From the NCBI GenBank assembly GCA_005788935.1, contig SYAK01000384.1, positions 1-14,309 on the forward strand: a DNA stretch of 14,309 nt, in the 5' to 3' direction. This DNA comes from Pseudomonadota bacterium. Its GTDB lineage: Bacteria > Myxococcota > UBA9042 > PHBI01. Both the position numbers and the translations under genes were made by a program. Of this stretch, positions 1-7,080 are shown one piece after another. Position 1 is the stretch's first letter; each line of letters opens with the position of its first letter. The notes beneath the pieces were generated by a model that worked only from the letters and a program-made list of their open reading frames with translations, was not told where the DNA came from and ran no database searches.

Positions 1-488
1 GCATGCAGGGCCTCGGGAAGGGTCAGATGGGTCCCGAGGGCTGCGAGGAGCTCCGCGTGGGCGGCCCGCGCGGTGTCGGCCATCTCGAGCCAGTGGTGCG
101 TCGCGCGCAGCTGAAAGGCGACGAACGCGTCCGCGGGCGATGCGTGGAGGACGACGCCATCGCGGGCCACGTGGAACGCGAGCAGCGCCCCGATCCGCCC
201 GAGGTCGACGAGATCCACCCGCTCCGAGCCGAGGACGCCGACGAGGTCAGCCGCGAGCGAGCCGGTGTCCACCCCGTCGCCGAGGAAGCCGAAGTCCCAG
301 TCCGAGCCGGCGTGGGCCTCTCCGCGGGCGCACGACCCGTACAGCACAAGCCGGCGCAGCCCCGGGTGCTGACCCGCGACGTCACGCGCGGCGGCGAGCC
401 CGGCGCCGACGTCCTCGCGCCGCGCCAGCCCCGCCTTTGTGGCGGCCGCCTGAGCCCCGACGCCGCGCGATGTCTCACCTCCCACCAT
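1..488 (-). CDS. MNT-type nucleotidyltransferase (partial, runs off left edge)
   Basis: This minus-strand frame is open from an ATG at 488-486 to the window edge (162 complete codons), so the C-terminus is missing. It carries the signature of minimal nucleotidyltransferases of the DNA polymerase beta superfamily: GSCARG at residues 51-56, then the two metal-binding aspartates in SDWD (Asp63, Asp65). A later VDLVDLG stretch is typical of the third strand region of MntA-like proteins, followed by helices with FQLRATHHWLEMAD. Members of this family are antitoxins of MNT-HEPN modules, where they AMPylate the HEPN RNase, or act as antibiotic nucleotidyltransferases. The N-terminal ~45 residues look like a family-variable helical extension. 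The start is uncertain: there is no clear Shine-Dalgarno before the ATG, and the frame stays open further upstream. A HEPN partner, if present, would lie downstream, beyond position 1. The family call is firm; the substrate is unknown. Confidence 0.8.
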   Translation of the reverse strand, partial: MVGGETSRGVGAQAAATKAGLARREDVGAGLAAARDVAGQHPGLRRLVLYGSCARGEAHAGSDWDFGFLGDGVDTGSLAADLVGVLGSERVDLVDLGRIGALLAFHVARDGVVLHASPADAFVAFQLRATHHWLEMADTARAAHAELLAALGTHLTLPEALH

Positions 489-584
489 GGCTTCGAAGCC
501 AACGCAAGCCGAGCCCCGACGCGAGCGCTGGCACGCCTCGAAGCGCCTCGGGACGGCCAGGGGAAGCGCCCCCGAGGCGAACCC

Positions 585-774
585 AGGTCCGACGCGGCCC
601 GCGCCGAGCCTCCCGCCGGGCCCGCCATGTCCCGCTTCGCATGCCAGCCAGACCCGGGGCATGCCTCTCCCGGGCCCCCAGGTACGACGCGGCCCGCGCC
701 GAGCCTCCCGCCAGTCCCCCATGTCCTGCTTCGCGCGCCAGCCAGACCCCGGCGCATGCGTCTCCCGGCCCATC
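585..774. repeat. Two-copy tandem repeat, 94-95 bp unit
   Basis: Copy 1 spans 585-679 and copy 2 spans 680 to about 774. Both begin AGGTNCGACGCGGCCCGCG and continue through GAGCCTCCCGCC, CCATGTCC, GCTTCGC, GCCAGCCAGACCC and TCTCCCGG, with scattered substitutions and a 1-bp indel. A weaker, degenerate relative (CCATGGCTTCG ... GAGCCCCGACGCG) may precede them around 484-525. The copies lie between divergent genes and do not encode a plausible peptide repeat. Confidence 0.75.
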
Positions 775-940
775 CGGGCGCGCGAGGGCCCCGAGTCCGG
801 CCTCGCGCCCGATCGCGGCGGCCTCCGCGGGGCACCTGGTTCCGCGTCGGGCGCGGCGGCCGCTGCACGCGAGGGCGGACTGCGACACACCAGACCGCGC
901 CCCTCGGAGGCGGCCGGCTCGGGACGGCAGAAACGGCCCA

Positions 941-960
941 CTGAATGAACAGCCATTCAC
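941..960. promoter_or_regulatory. FadR/TetR-like operator dyad
   Basis: The left half TGAATGA (942-948) and right half CCATTCA (953-959) form an AT-rich inverted repeat with a 4-bp centre, 122 bp upstream of the SDR start. From memory, Bacillus-type FadR (a TetR-family fatty-acid degradation repressor) recognises TGAATGA-N4-TCATTCA; the half-sites and the spacing agree except for one base in the right half. Such an AT-rich palindrome stands out in this GC-rich intergenic DNA. Assignment to a fatty-acid regulator is inference, helped by the lipid-type genes downstream. No regulator gene is in the window. Confidence 0.4.
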
Positions 961-1081
961 CCGCATCCTCGACCAGCGTCCGCCACGCCGTCCGACCCGC
1001 GGCCGCAGGGGGGCCCGCTGCACGACGGCCAGACCGCGCCGCCTCCTTGACTTTCGCGCCCGCGCTCGCCACACCTCGCGC

Positions 1082-2149
1082 ATGTCCGCGCCGTCCGAGC
1101 CCGCCACCACGTCCGCCGCGCCCTGCCACGACAGCCTGAGGGTCGCGGTGACCGGTGTCCATACCCACCTCGGGCGGACGCTCCTCGCGGCCCTCGGGGC
1201 CCACCCCGCCTGTGCGGCCATCCTCGCGCTCGACGTCAAGCCGCCAGATGCCGCGGGCCCGAAGATCCGCTACCGCCGCCTCGATCTCACCGACCCCGCC
1301 GCCGACGACCTCGCCGCCGAGCTGCTGCGCGACGAGGCCATCGACACCATCATTCATTGCGCATTTCTCGCCTTTCCGAGTCACGTCCGCAGCTGGGCCC
1401 ACGAACTCGAGGCCATCGGCTCGCTCTACCTGATGAACGCGGTCGCCGAGGTCGCGCAGGCCGCTGGCGCCTCCGCCCGCCTCCGCCGCTTCATCCTGTG
1501 CTCGTCGACCGCGGTCTATGGCGCGCACCCGTCGAATCCGGCCTTTTTGTCCGAGTCCGCGCCGCTTCGAGGCGTTCGCGCCAGCCGCTGGGTCAGCGAC
1601 CGCGTGACGGTCGAGCGCGAGCTCGAGCGCCTCCGCCGCGACTGCCCCCACCTCGTCGCGACGAGCCTGCGCTTCGGCATGACCGTCGGTCCGACCGTCC
1701 GGAATTTCTACACGAAGCTGCTGCGCCCCGCCGTCGTCCCGACCGTCATGGGCTACGACCCGCTCGTCCAGTTCCTGCACGAGGACGACGCCACCGCGGC
1801 GCTGCTGCACACGGTGCTCGGTGACCACCCCGGCACCTTCAACATCGTCGGGGACGGCACCCTTTACTGGTCGGATGTCCTGAAGCACGGCGGCAAGCTC
1901 CCGCTGCCCGTGCCACATCTCCTCGGCTACCCCGCAGCCACCGCGCTCTTCAACCTCGAGCTCTCGGTCGTCCCGGGGCCCTTCCTCGATTACTTCCGTT
2001 ATGCCTGGGTCGCGGATGGCCGCGCGATGCACGCCCGCCTCGGCTTCCACCCGCGCCACACCTCGCGCGAGGCCATCATGTCCTTCTTCGCCGCCCTCGA
2101 CGGTGACGCGGCCCGAGCCCCGAGCCCCGCCCCGGAGGCCCGCCCTTGA
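1082..2149 (+). CDS. Atypical extended SDR, NAD-dependent epimerase/dehydratase family
   Basis: This is a 355-residue Rossmann-fold protein of the extended short-chain dehydrogenase/epimerase type. Visible features are a glycine-rich dinucleotide loop TGVHTHLG (24-31), an acidic residue after beta-2 (Asp51, suggesting NAD), LDLTD (68-71 region), SSTAVYG (141-147), and the substrate-side LRFGMTVGP and FNIVGDG blocks. Two things are odd. The middle glycine of TGxxGxxG is Thr, and the YxxxK catalytic pair appears replaced by Trp170 and Arg174 in ASRWVSDR. The protein may therefore be a nucleotide-binding or non-classical SDR rather than an ordinary epimerase. The ATG at 1082 gives a normal N-terminus 20 residues before the first strand, though no clear Shine-Dalgarno precedes it; the frame is open much further upstream, but that sequence is low-complexity. 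The gene ends in a TTGA overlap with the acyltransferase gene, pointing to coupled translation and a shared lipid-related role. The substrate is not identifiable. Confidence 0.85.
   Translation: MSAPSEPATTSAAPCHDSLRVAVTGVHTHLGRTLLAALGAHPACAAILALDVKPPDAAGPKIRYRRLDLTDPAADDLAAELLRDEAIDTIIHCAFLAFPSHVRSWAHELEAIGSLYLMNAVAEVAQAAGASARLRRFILCSSTAVYGAHPSNPAFLSESAPLRGVRASRWVSDRVTVERELERLRRDCPHLVATSLRFGMTVGPTVRNFYTKLLRPAVVPTVMGYDPLVQFLHEDDATAALLHTVLGDHPGTFNIVGDGTLYWSDVLKHGGKLPLPVPHLLGYPAATALFNLELSVVPGPFLDYFRYAWVADGRAMHARLGFHPRHTSREAIMSFFAALDGDAARAPSPAPEARP
2134..2138 (+). promoter_or_regulatory. Shine-Dalgarno deciding the TTG start of the acyltransferase
   Basis: GGAGG lies 7 nt before TTG at 2146-2148, inside the end of the SDR gene. 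It supports the non-ATG start and the 4-bp overlap (TTGA) with the SDR stop codon. Confidence 0.7.
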
Positions 2150-3117
2150 AGCCCTCCGACCACACCCCCGACGCCTTCGAGTCGCCGCATGACACGCTGT
2201 CGCTTGGCGAGGTCCTCGACGCCCTCGACGCCGTCTCGGACCTGCCGCCCGTCAAGGCCGCCACGTCGTTCGTCGCCCGCCTCGGCCTCGCCCGCCTCCG
2301 CGCCTCCGCCCGCGCGCTGCTCCGCGACCGCCCGACGCGCGACATCGACCCCTTCGGCCTCGACCCGGCCTTTCTCGCGCGCCTCCTGCCCATCGCGCGC
2401 TGGTTTCACGACCGCTACTTTCGCGTCGAGTGCCGCGGCCTCGAGCACATCCCCGACACGGGCCGCGTCCTGCTCGTCGCGAACCACTCCGGCACCCTCC
2501 CGTACGACGCGGCGATGGTCTTCTCGGCGGTCCACTTCCAGCACCCCGCCCACCGCCACGTCCGGTCGCTCGTCGAGGACTTCACCTATCACCTGCCGTG
2601 GCTCGGCAGCTTCATGACCCGCGTCGGCGCGGTCCGCGCCTGCCCCGAGAACGCGCTGCGCCTGCTCGAGGCTGACGAGGCGACCCTCGTCTTCCCCGAG
2701 GGCGTCAAGGGGATCGGCAAGCTCTACAGCAAGCGCTACCGCCTGCAGCGCTTTGGCCGCGGGGGCGCCATCCGCCTCGCCGCCCGCGCGCACGCCCCCA
2801 TCGTGCCCGTCTCCATCGTCGGCGCCGAGGAGGCCATGCCGCTCCTGTCGCGCGTCAGCTGGCTTGCCGCGCCGCTCGGCCTGCCCTACATTCCCGTGAC
2901 CCCGACGCTGCCATGGCTCGGGCTCGCCGGGCTCATCCCGTACCCCACCAAGTGGTTCATCGACTTCGGCGCACCGATGGACGTCAGCGACCTCGACCTC
3001 GACGGCCTCGCCTCGGACCGCGTCGTGGTCAACCGACTCAACGAGGAGCTCCGCGCCCGCGTTCAGGCCCTCGTCGACGCTCGCCTCGCCTCCCGGAATT
3101 CCGTCCTCTTCGGTTGA
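2146..3117 (+). CDS. Lysophospholipid/MGAT-like acyltransferase (PlsC superfamily)
   Basis: This is a 323-residue glycerolipid acyltransferase. Block I is ANHSGTLPYD (His114, Asp121); the spacing is longer than the HX4D of classical PlsC and fits the MGAT-like LPLAT subgroup, which often has NHSGxLPxD. Block III is FPEG (183-186), followed by KGIGK. Block IV is the hydrophobic APIVPVSIVGAEE (217-229). The family transfers acyl groups from acyl-CoA or acyl-ACP to lysophospholipids, acylglycerols or wax-type acceptors at the membrane. The first ~90 residues form a variable N-terminal region. Translation starts at TTG, with GGAGG 7 nt upstream. The overlap with the SDR gene suggests that the two enzymes act on the same lipid or precursor. 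The exact acceptor cannot be read from the sequence. Confidence 0.88.
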   Translation: MKPSDHTPDAFESPHDTLSLGEVLDALDAVSDLPPVKAATSFVARLGLARLRASARALLRDRPTRDIDPFGLDPAFLARLLPIARWFHDRYFRVECRGLEHIPDTGRVLLVANHSGTLPYDAAMVFSAVHFQHPAHRHVRSLVEDFTYHLPWLGSFMTRVGAVRACPENALRLLEADEATLVFPEGVKGIGKLYSKRYRLQRFGRGGAIRLAARAHAPIVPVSIVGAEEAMPLLSRVSWLAAPLGLPYIPVTPTLPWLGLAGLIPYPTKWFIDFGAPMDVSDLDLDGLASDRVVVNRLNEELRARVQALVDARLASRNSVLFG

Positions 3118-3164
3118 AGCGCCGCCTCACTCACGAAAACCGCCCGTTCCCCGCGAGGCTCCCG

Positions 3165-4199
3165 ATGAACGTCCGCCCCGTTGATCTCCGCTCCGACACC
3201 GTCACTCGCCCGACGCCCGCGATGCGCGAGGTGATGTTCTCGGCCGAGGTCGGCGACGTCGTCTTCTCGGACGACCCGACCGTCAACCGCCTCGAGGCGA
3301 CCATCGCGGCCCGCCTAGGCTTCGAGGCCGCCATCTACGTCCCGTCGGGCACGATGAGCAACCAGATCGGACTCGGCGCCATGGGAGGTCCGGGTGACGC
3401 CATCCTCGTGCCTCACCTCGCCCACGTGGCCCGCTGGGAGGGGGCAGGGGCCGCCGCGAGCTTCGGCGTCCACCTCATCCAGATCCGCGACGACCACGAC
3501 GTCGGCCTGCCGTCCGTCGCCTCCTTCGAGACCCACGCCTACGGCCCGCACCCGAAGGCCCCGCGCGTCGTCGGGATGACCCTCGAGAACACCCACAACA
3601 TCGCGGGCGGGCGCGTCTTTTCGCCCGATGACCTCGCCCCGCGCCTCGCCAGGGCCACCGGGCGCGGCCTCCACCGCCACCTCGACGGAGCCCGCATCTT
3701 CAACGCCGCCGTCGCACTCGGCGTCGAGGCCCGCGACATCGCACGCGGCTTCTCGTCGGTCAGCGTCTGCTTCTCGAAGGGCCTCGGCGCCCCTGTCGGC
3801 AGCGCGCTCTGCGGGGACGCCGCCTTCATCGCGCGCGCCAACCGCATCCGCCACCGCTTCGGCGGCGCCTGGCGTCAGGCGGGCCTCCTCGCGGCAGGGG
3901 TGCTGCACGCCCTTGACCACCACGTCGCCCGCCTCGCAGACGACCACCGCCGCGCGAAGCAGCTCGCGGCGCTGATGGAAGAACACAACATCGGCAAGGC
4001 ATTGCATCCCATCGAGACGAACATCATCCAGTTCGCCGTCCACCCGCGCTTCGAGACCTCGGCCGCCTTGGTCGCGAGGCTCGCCGACCACCAGATCCAC
4101 TTCTTCGCGACGGGTGCGAAGACTGGCCGCTTCGTCACCCACCTCGACATTCACGACGACGACCTCGACCGCGTCGCAACGGTCTGGAAAAACCTATGA
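3165..4199 (+). CDS. ltaE: Low-specificity L-threonine aldolase (PLP-dependent)
   Basis: This is a 344-residue fold-type I PLP enzyme that cleaves L-threonine or L-allo-threonine to glycine and acetaldehyde. Family hallmarks are [19 protein letters not shown] at the N-terminus, [27 protein letters not shown] (phosphate binding), [21 protein letters not shown] (172-182, with Asp174 facing the PLP pyridine nitrogen) and the Schiff-base lysine Lys205 in [14 protein letters not shown]. Length is normal for the family. In the region that is usually DExAHIYxxE, this protein reads HLAHVARWE, a mild variation. The ATG at 3165 has GAGG at 3155-3158 and begins exactly at the conserved N-terminus; a longer in-frame extension to 2913 overlaps the acyltransferase and is rejected. 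The stop overlaps the era start (ATGA), so the two are probably co-translated. No metabolic link to Era is implied. Confidence 0.92.
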   Translation: MNVRPVDLRSDTVTRPTPAMREVMFSAEVGDVVFSDDPTVNRLEATIAARLGFEAAIYVPSGTMSNQIGLGAMGGPGDAILVPHLAHVARWEGAGAAASFGVHLIQIRDDHDVGLPSVASFETHAYGPHPKAPRVVGMTLENTHNIAGGRVFSPDDLAPRLARATGRGLHRHLDGARIFNAAVALGVEARDIARGFSSVSVCFSKGLGAPVGSALCGDAAFIARANRIRHRFGGAWRQAGLLAAGVLHALDHHVARLADDHRRAKQLAALMEEHNIGKALHPIETNIIQFAVHPRFETSAALVARLADHQIHFFATGAKTGRFVTHLDIHDDDLDRVATVWKNL

Positions 4200-5176
4200 G
4201 TACCAACGACACGACGACCCCGGCAGCCTCGCCCGAGACGGCGACTGCACCTGTCAACCCCGACTTCCGCACGGGCCTCATCGGCATCGTCGGTCGCCCG
4301 ATCGTCGGCAAGTCGACGCTGATGAACCGACTCCTCGGCCAAAAGCTCGCGATCGCCACGCCGAAGGCGCAGACGACGCGCGACCGCATCAAGGGCATCC
4401 GGACGTACGCGGACTGGCAGGGGATCTTCGTCGACACCCCCGGTATCCACGAGCCTCGGACCAAGCTCAACAAGTACATGGTCGACCTCGCCATCGGCAC
4501 CATCTCCGAGGTCGACCTCGTCTACCTGCTCGTCGACGCCGCGAAGATCCTCGAGAAACCCGAGGCGACCCTCGAGGAGACGACGCGCATCTGCGGGCAC
4601 CTGAAAGAGGCGAAGCGCCCGACCTTCCTGCTCCTGAACAAGGTCGATCGCGTCAAGGACAAGGACGCGCTCCTGCCCATCATCGGCGAGTACGCGGCGC
4701 TCCACACCTTCGAGGAGGTCGTCCCGATCTCTGGCAAGAGCGGCAAGAACCTCGACCGCCTGCTCGCCGCGACGCGGGCGCGGCTGCCTGTCGCGGGGCC
4801 GCTCTTCGCCGAGGATGACCTCACCGACCGCCCGATGCGCTTCATCGCCAAGGAGATCATCCGCGAGCAGCTGCTCTACCAGCTCGACCAGGAGCTGCCC
4901 TACACCGCGGCGGTCAACATCATCGACTGGGCCGAGAAGTCCGACGGCCTCGTCGTCATCCACGCCAACATCCACGTCGCGCGGCGCTCTCACCAGCCGA
5001 TCGTCGTCGGACGCGGGGCCGCGCGGGTGCGGGAAATCGGCGAGAAGTCGCGCGAGCGCATCGAGCGGCTCGTCGAGCGCAAGGTCTACCTCGACCTGCG
5101 CGTCAAGGTCGACGAGGACTGGCTCGACAACGACAAGAGCCTGAAGGCGCTCGGCTATGATGAGACCGAGGGCTGA
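4196..5176 (+). CDS. era: GTPase Era
   Basis: Era is an essential GTPase that binds the 3' end of 16S rRNA and helps mature the 30S subunit. The 326-residue product has the full GTPase set: G1 GRPIVGKST (33-41), G2 KAQTTRDRI (57-65), G3 DTPG (80-83), G4 NKVD (148-151) and G5 around SGKSG (179-183). After these comes the type-II KH RNA-binding domain (about 215-320), starting with RPMRFIAKEIIREQLL. There are two deviations. The almost invariant Asn of GRPNVGKS is Ile36, and the KH GxxG loop reads GRGA (273-276). A ~27-residue Thr/Ala/Pro-rich N-terminal tail precedes the G domain. The gene starts in an ATGA overlap with the threonine aldolase gene, and its last 20 bp overlap the next gene. Length and motif order leave little doubt that this is Era and not EngA/Der. 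Confidence 0.95.
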   Translation: MSTNDTTTPAASPETATAPVNPDFRTGLIGIVGRPIVGKSTLMNRLLGQKLAIATPKAQTTRDRIKGIRTYADWQGIFVDTPGIHEPRTKLNKYMVDLAIGTISEVDLVYLLVDAAKILEKPEATLEETTRICGHLKEAKRPTFLLLNKVDRVKDKDALLPIIGEYAALHTFEEVVPISGKSGKNLDRLLAATRARLPVAGPLFAEDDLTDRPMRFIAKEIIREQLLYQLDQELPYTAAVNIIDWAEKSDGLVVIHANIHVARRSHQPIVVGRGAARVREIGEKSRERIERLVERKVYLDLRVKVDEDWLDNDKSLKALGYDETEG

Positions 5177-5804
5177 GGGCCGCGGCCTCTGCCTGAGCAC
5201 CCGTCTGGCCGGCTCGGGCGGTCTGCGCCGGGCCGCGACCGGCCGGCTCGCCAGCCTGGTCGTGGGCCTCGGCGCCGCCTGCGCCCTCGCGGGGGCGTCA
5301 CGCGCCGAGTCAGGTGCCTGGGCGGTCGACGCTGGGGCTGGCTACCGCGCGGTGGCGGGCTGGGCGGGCGAGACGCAGCACATCGCGACGGCCGTCACGG
5401 GCCTCCATCGCTGGCTCGACGACGCCTGGCAGGTTGGACTTGGGCTTGAGGTCGGTCGCGTCCTCGGCACCTCGGGCGGCGCCGCGCTGGCGGCGGGCGG
5501 TGGCGGCCCCTGGGGGGCTGGCGAGCTGACGCTGCGCTGGACCCTCGACGCCTTCACCTGGGTGCCCTTCGTCCAGCTCGGAGTCGGCGCGGTCGTCCGC
5601 GAGGTCACCGAGATCGACACAGACCTCGTCATGACCTCGTCCCGCCTCGATCCAGCGGTGACGGGCGCGCTCGGTGTCGACTGGCGCCCCGCCCGCGCCT
5701 GGAGCCTTGGAGGCCGCCTCGGAGGCGGGCTCATGCCGCTCGCTCCCGACGGCGCGCGCTGGCTCGGCCGCGCCGAGCTCTGCGCCACCTTTCACTTCGA
5801 ATAA
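5157..5804 (+). CDS. Small exported beta-barrel-like protein, function unknown
   Basis: This 215-residue protein has a basic N-terminus, a hydrophobic core (LASLVVGLGAACALAGA, about 31-47) and a likely signal peptidase I site at SRA|ES (about 49-51). The mature part is built of alternating aromatic/glycine strands such as GAGYRAVAGW, VGLGLEVGRVLG, GELTLRWTLD, FVQLGVGAVV, GALGVDWRP and GGRLGGGLMPL, ending in AELCATFHFE. This pattern and the near-terminal aromatics fit a small outer-membrane barrel of about eight strands. No family is recognised. Two ATGs (5157, 5160) sit inside the end of era, giving a 20-bp or 17-bp overlap; I cannot choose between them. A start further downstream would shorten the n-region of the signal peptide. 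Confidence 0.7.
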   Translation: MMRPRAEGRGLCLSTRLAGSGGLRRAATGRLASLVVGLGAACALAGASRAESGAWAVDAGAGYRAVAGWAGETQHIATAVTGLHRWLDDAWQVGLGLEVGRVLGTSGGAALAAGGGGPWGAGELTLRWTLDAFTWVPFVQLGVGAVVREVTEIDTDLVMTSSRLDPAVTGALGVDWRPARAWSLGGRLGGGLMPLAPDGARWLGRAELCATFHFE

Positions 5805-5816
5805 GCGAATCACGTC

Positions 5817-6713
5817 ATGCCTTACGCCCAAGTCGGCCCTGTCCGCCTCGCCTACGCCGTCCACCCCGCCGCGGCCCCAGCCCCGAGCGGCGCCACCCGC
5901 CTGCCCGTCCTGCTCGTCATGGGCTTCATGATGCCCGGCCGCGCCTGGCGCCTCGTCCTGCCGCAGCTGACGGGCGAGTTCACGGCCTGCACCTTCGACA
6001 ACCGCGGGGCGGGCGAGAGCGACGCGCCAGCGGGCCCCTACACGATGGCGGACCTCGCGGGCGACACCGTCGGGCTGCTCGACCACCTCGGCTGGGCACG
6101 CGCCCACGTCGTCGGCATCTCAATGGGCGGCATGATCGCGCAGCACGTGGCGCTGTCCGCACCCGCACGCGTGGCCTCCCTGACGCTCATCGCGACCCAC
6201 CCCGGCGGTGGCGTGCGCACCCTCGTCCCGCCGCCCCGAGGGCTTGGCCCCTTCGTCGCGGCCAACGCCCTCGCGGCCACCTCGCGCGCGCTGCAAGGCC
6301 GTGTCTCCCGCTTCTCGGGCCCGCTGCGCCGCGGTCGCTACGCGGCCCTCTCCGAGCTGCTCTTCAGCGACGCCCACATCGCGGCCCACGACCTCGACAC
6401 CCGCATGGACCTCCTCGCCCACGATTTCGAGCCGCCACCGCCCGAAGCGGGCCGCAAGGGGCAGCTCGCGGCCGTCTTCGGCCATGACACGCGCCCTCGG
6501 CTCGGCGAGCTCGGCCCCATCCCGACGCTCGTCGTCAAAGCACCCGACGACCGCCTCATCGCCCCACACCACTCGGACGCCCTCGCCGCGGCCATCCCGA
6601 GCGCGCGCCTCATGTCACTCGACGGGGCCGGCCATGGCCTCGTCCGCGAGATGCCCGAGCGCCTCGGCGGCCTCATCGCGAACCACCTCGCGGTCGCGGA
6701 GCGCCAGGCCTGA
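5817..6713 (+). CDS. Alpha/beta hydrolase
   Basis: This is a 298-residue alpha/beta-hydrolase-fold protein. The nucleophile elbow is GISMGG (Ser102), the acid is one of Asp244/Asp245 in KAPDDRLI, and the catalytic histidine is His273 in GAGHGL. FDNRGAGESD (60-69) is the typical post-beta-4 motif. The oxyanion region reads VMGFMM in place of the usual HG, as in RdmC-like esterases and related enol-lactonase-type hydrolases. It has no signal peptide and is probably cytosolic. Substrates in this family are too varied to predict; an ester, lactone or thioester is likely. It follows the beta-barrel gene after 12 bp, probably the last gene of the run, and is followed by a hairpin (6716-6749). The Shine-Dalgarno is weak. 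Confidence 0.88.
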   Translation: MPYAQVGPVRLAYAVHPAAAPAPSGATRLPVLLVMGFMMPGRAWRLVLPQLTGEFTACTFDNRGAGESDAPAGPYTMADLAGDTVGLLDHLGWARAHVVGISMGGMIAQHVALSAPARVASLTLIATHPGGGVRTLVPPPRGLGPFVAANALAATSRALQGRVSRFSGPLRRGRYAALSELLFSDAHIAAHDLDTRMDLLAHDFEPPPPEAGRKGQLAAVFGHDTRPRLGELGPIPTLVVKAPDDRLIAPHHSDALAAAIPSARLMSLDGAGHGLVREMPERLGGLIANHLAVAERQA

Positions 6714-6715
6714 GA

Positions 6716-6749
6716 GGCGCCGTCCTCGCGTTACCCGGCGACGGGCGCC
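6716..6749 (+). terminator. Hairpin after the hydrolase gene, possible terminator
   Basis: GGCGCCGTC (6716-6724) can pair with GACGGGCGCC (6740-6749), with one bulged G and a 15-nt loop, three bases after the hydrolase stop. No T-run follows, so intrinsic termination is uncertain; it may instead stabilise the 3' end of the mRNA. Confidence 0.4.
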
Positions 6750-6824
6750 ATGCGCTCTCTGCCTAAGGTGGAATGGCCCGATGTGACGCGTTCCAAAGGG
6801 CCAGGCGCGGCCCCTGCCTGACGC

Positions 6825-6883
6825 TCGCTTCGAGGCTCGCTAGCGAAGCGTTCGCAGCGTCTCCGCGGTAGCGTTCGGAGCGT
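6825..6883. repeat. Hairpin plus 14-bp direct repeat
   Basis: CGCTTCG pairs with CGAAGCG (a 7-bp stem around 6828-6850), flanked by ACGCT and AGCGT, which can add an outer stem. AGCGTTCGCAGCGT (6847-6860) recurs with one mismatch as AGCGTTCGGAGCGT (6870-6883). The pair lies about 80 bp upstream of the predicted promoter -35 box. It could be a regulator binding site, but no family is recognised. Confidence 0.45.
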
Positions 6884-6965
6884 GACGACCCTCGCTCGCA
6901 TGTCGATTTTTTTCATCATGATTTCAATTTTTTTGGCAGGATCATCCGGGTTCTGAAGGTTTCGT

Positions 6966-6994
6966 TTTACAAGTAGGCTGGCGTGCCTTTTAGT
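6966..6994 (+). promoter_or_regulatory. Predicted sigma70-like promoter of the giant gene
   Basis: TTTACA (6966-6971, 5 of 6 matches to the -35 box), a 17-bp spacer, then TTTAGT (6989-6994, 4 of 6 to the -10 box). It sits just downstream of an AT-rich island (6905-6935, two T7 tracts) that could act as an UP element. It would give a 5' UTR of about 80 nt before the ATG at 7081. Confidence 0.45.
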
Positions 6995-7070
6995 GGGAAG
7001 CGAAAAGCGGTAGGATCCGCCCACCTGACCCGGCCCGGTCCGCCAGATCGGGACTCGCCGTGACCCTACA

Positions 7071-7074
7071 GGAG
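7071..7074 (+). promoter_or_regulatory. Shine-Dalgarno of the giant gene
   Basis: GGAG lies 6 nt before ATG 7081-7083. This is the only well-placed ribosome-binding site and start near the signal-peptide coding region, and it supports translation beginning upstream of the poly-C tract. Confidence 0.65.
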
Positions 7075-7080
7075 CCTGAC

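Larger units (their letters stand above)
489..1081. other. Divergent intergenic region, 593 bp
   Basis: This region separates the minus-strand nucleotidyltransferase from the plus-strand SDR gene. It holds a 94-95 bp tandem duplication (585-774) and an operator-like dyad (941-960). Several long open frames cross it on both strands, but their translations are low-complexity Ala/Arg/Pro/Gly sequence with no recognisable motif, as expected by chance at this GC content. I see no tRNA or convincing structured RNA. Confidence 0.6.
6714..7080. other. Intergenic regulatory region, 367 bp
   Basis: No credible gene is seen here. From left to right it holds a GC-rich hairpin just after the hydrolase stop, crossing inverted repeats at 6769-6803, a hairpin and a 14-bp direct repeat at 6825-6883, an AT-rich island with two T7 tracts at 6907-6934, a sigma70-like promoter at 6966-6994 and the ribosome-binding site of the giant gene at 7071-7074. 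Confidence 0.7.

Noticed and set aside
487..948. 153-codon plus-strand open frame in the intergenic region
   Set aside because: It overlaps the 95-bp duplication and is low in complexity, with no ribosome-binding site or motif.
140..1081. N-terminal extension of the SDR frame
   Set aside because: The extension is Arg/Pro/Ala-rich low-complexity sequence crossing the repeat and the dyad. The SDR fold begins just after ATG 1082.
23..2059. 678-codon minus-strand open frame
   Set aside because: It covers the SDR gene antisense and the nucleotidyltransferase in a different frame. Its left part shows only a scrambled version of the nucleotidyltransferase.
6907..6934. T7 tracts as intrinsic terminators for the hydrolase operon
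   Set aside because: The best stem before the first T-run is only 5 bp and lies about 10 nt away; an UP-element-like AT island fits better.
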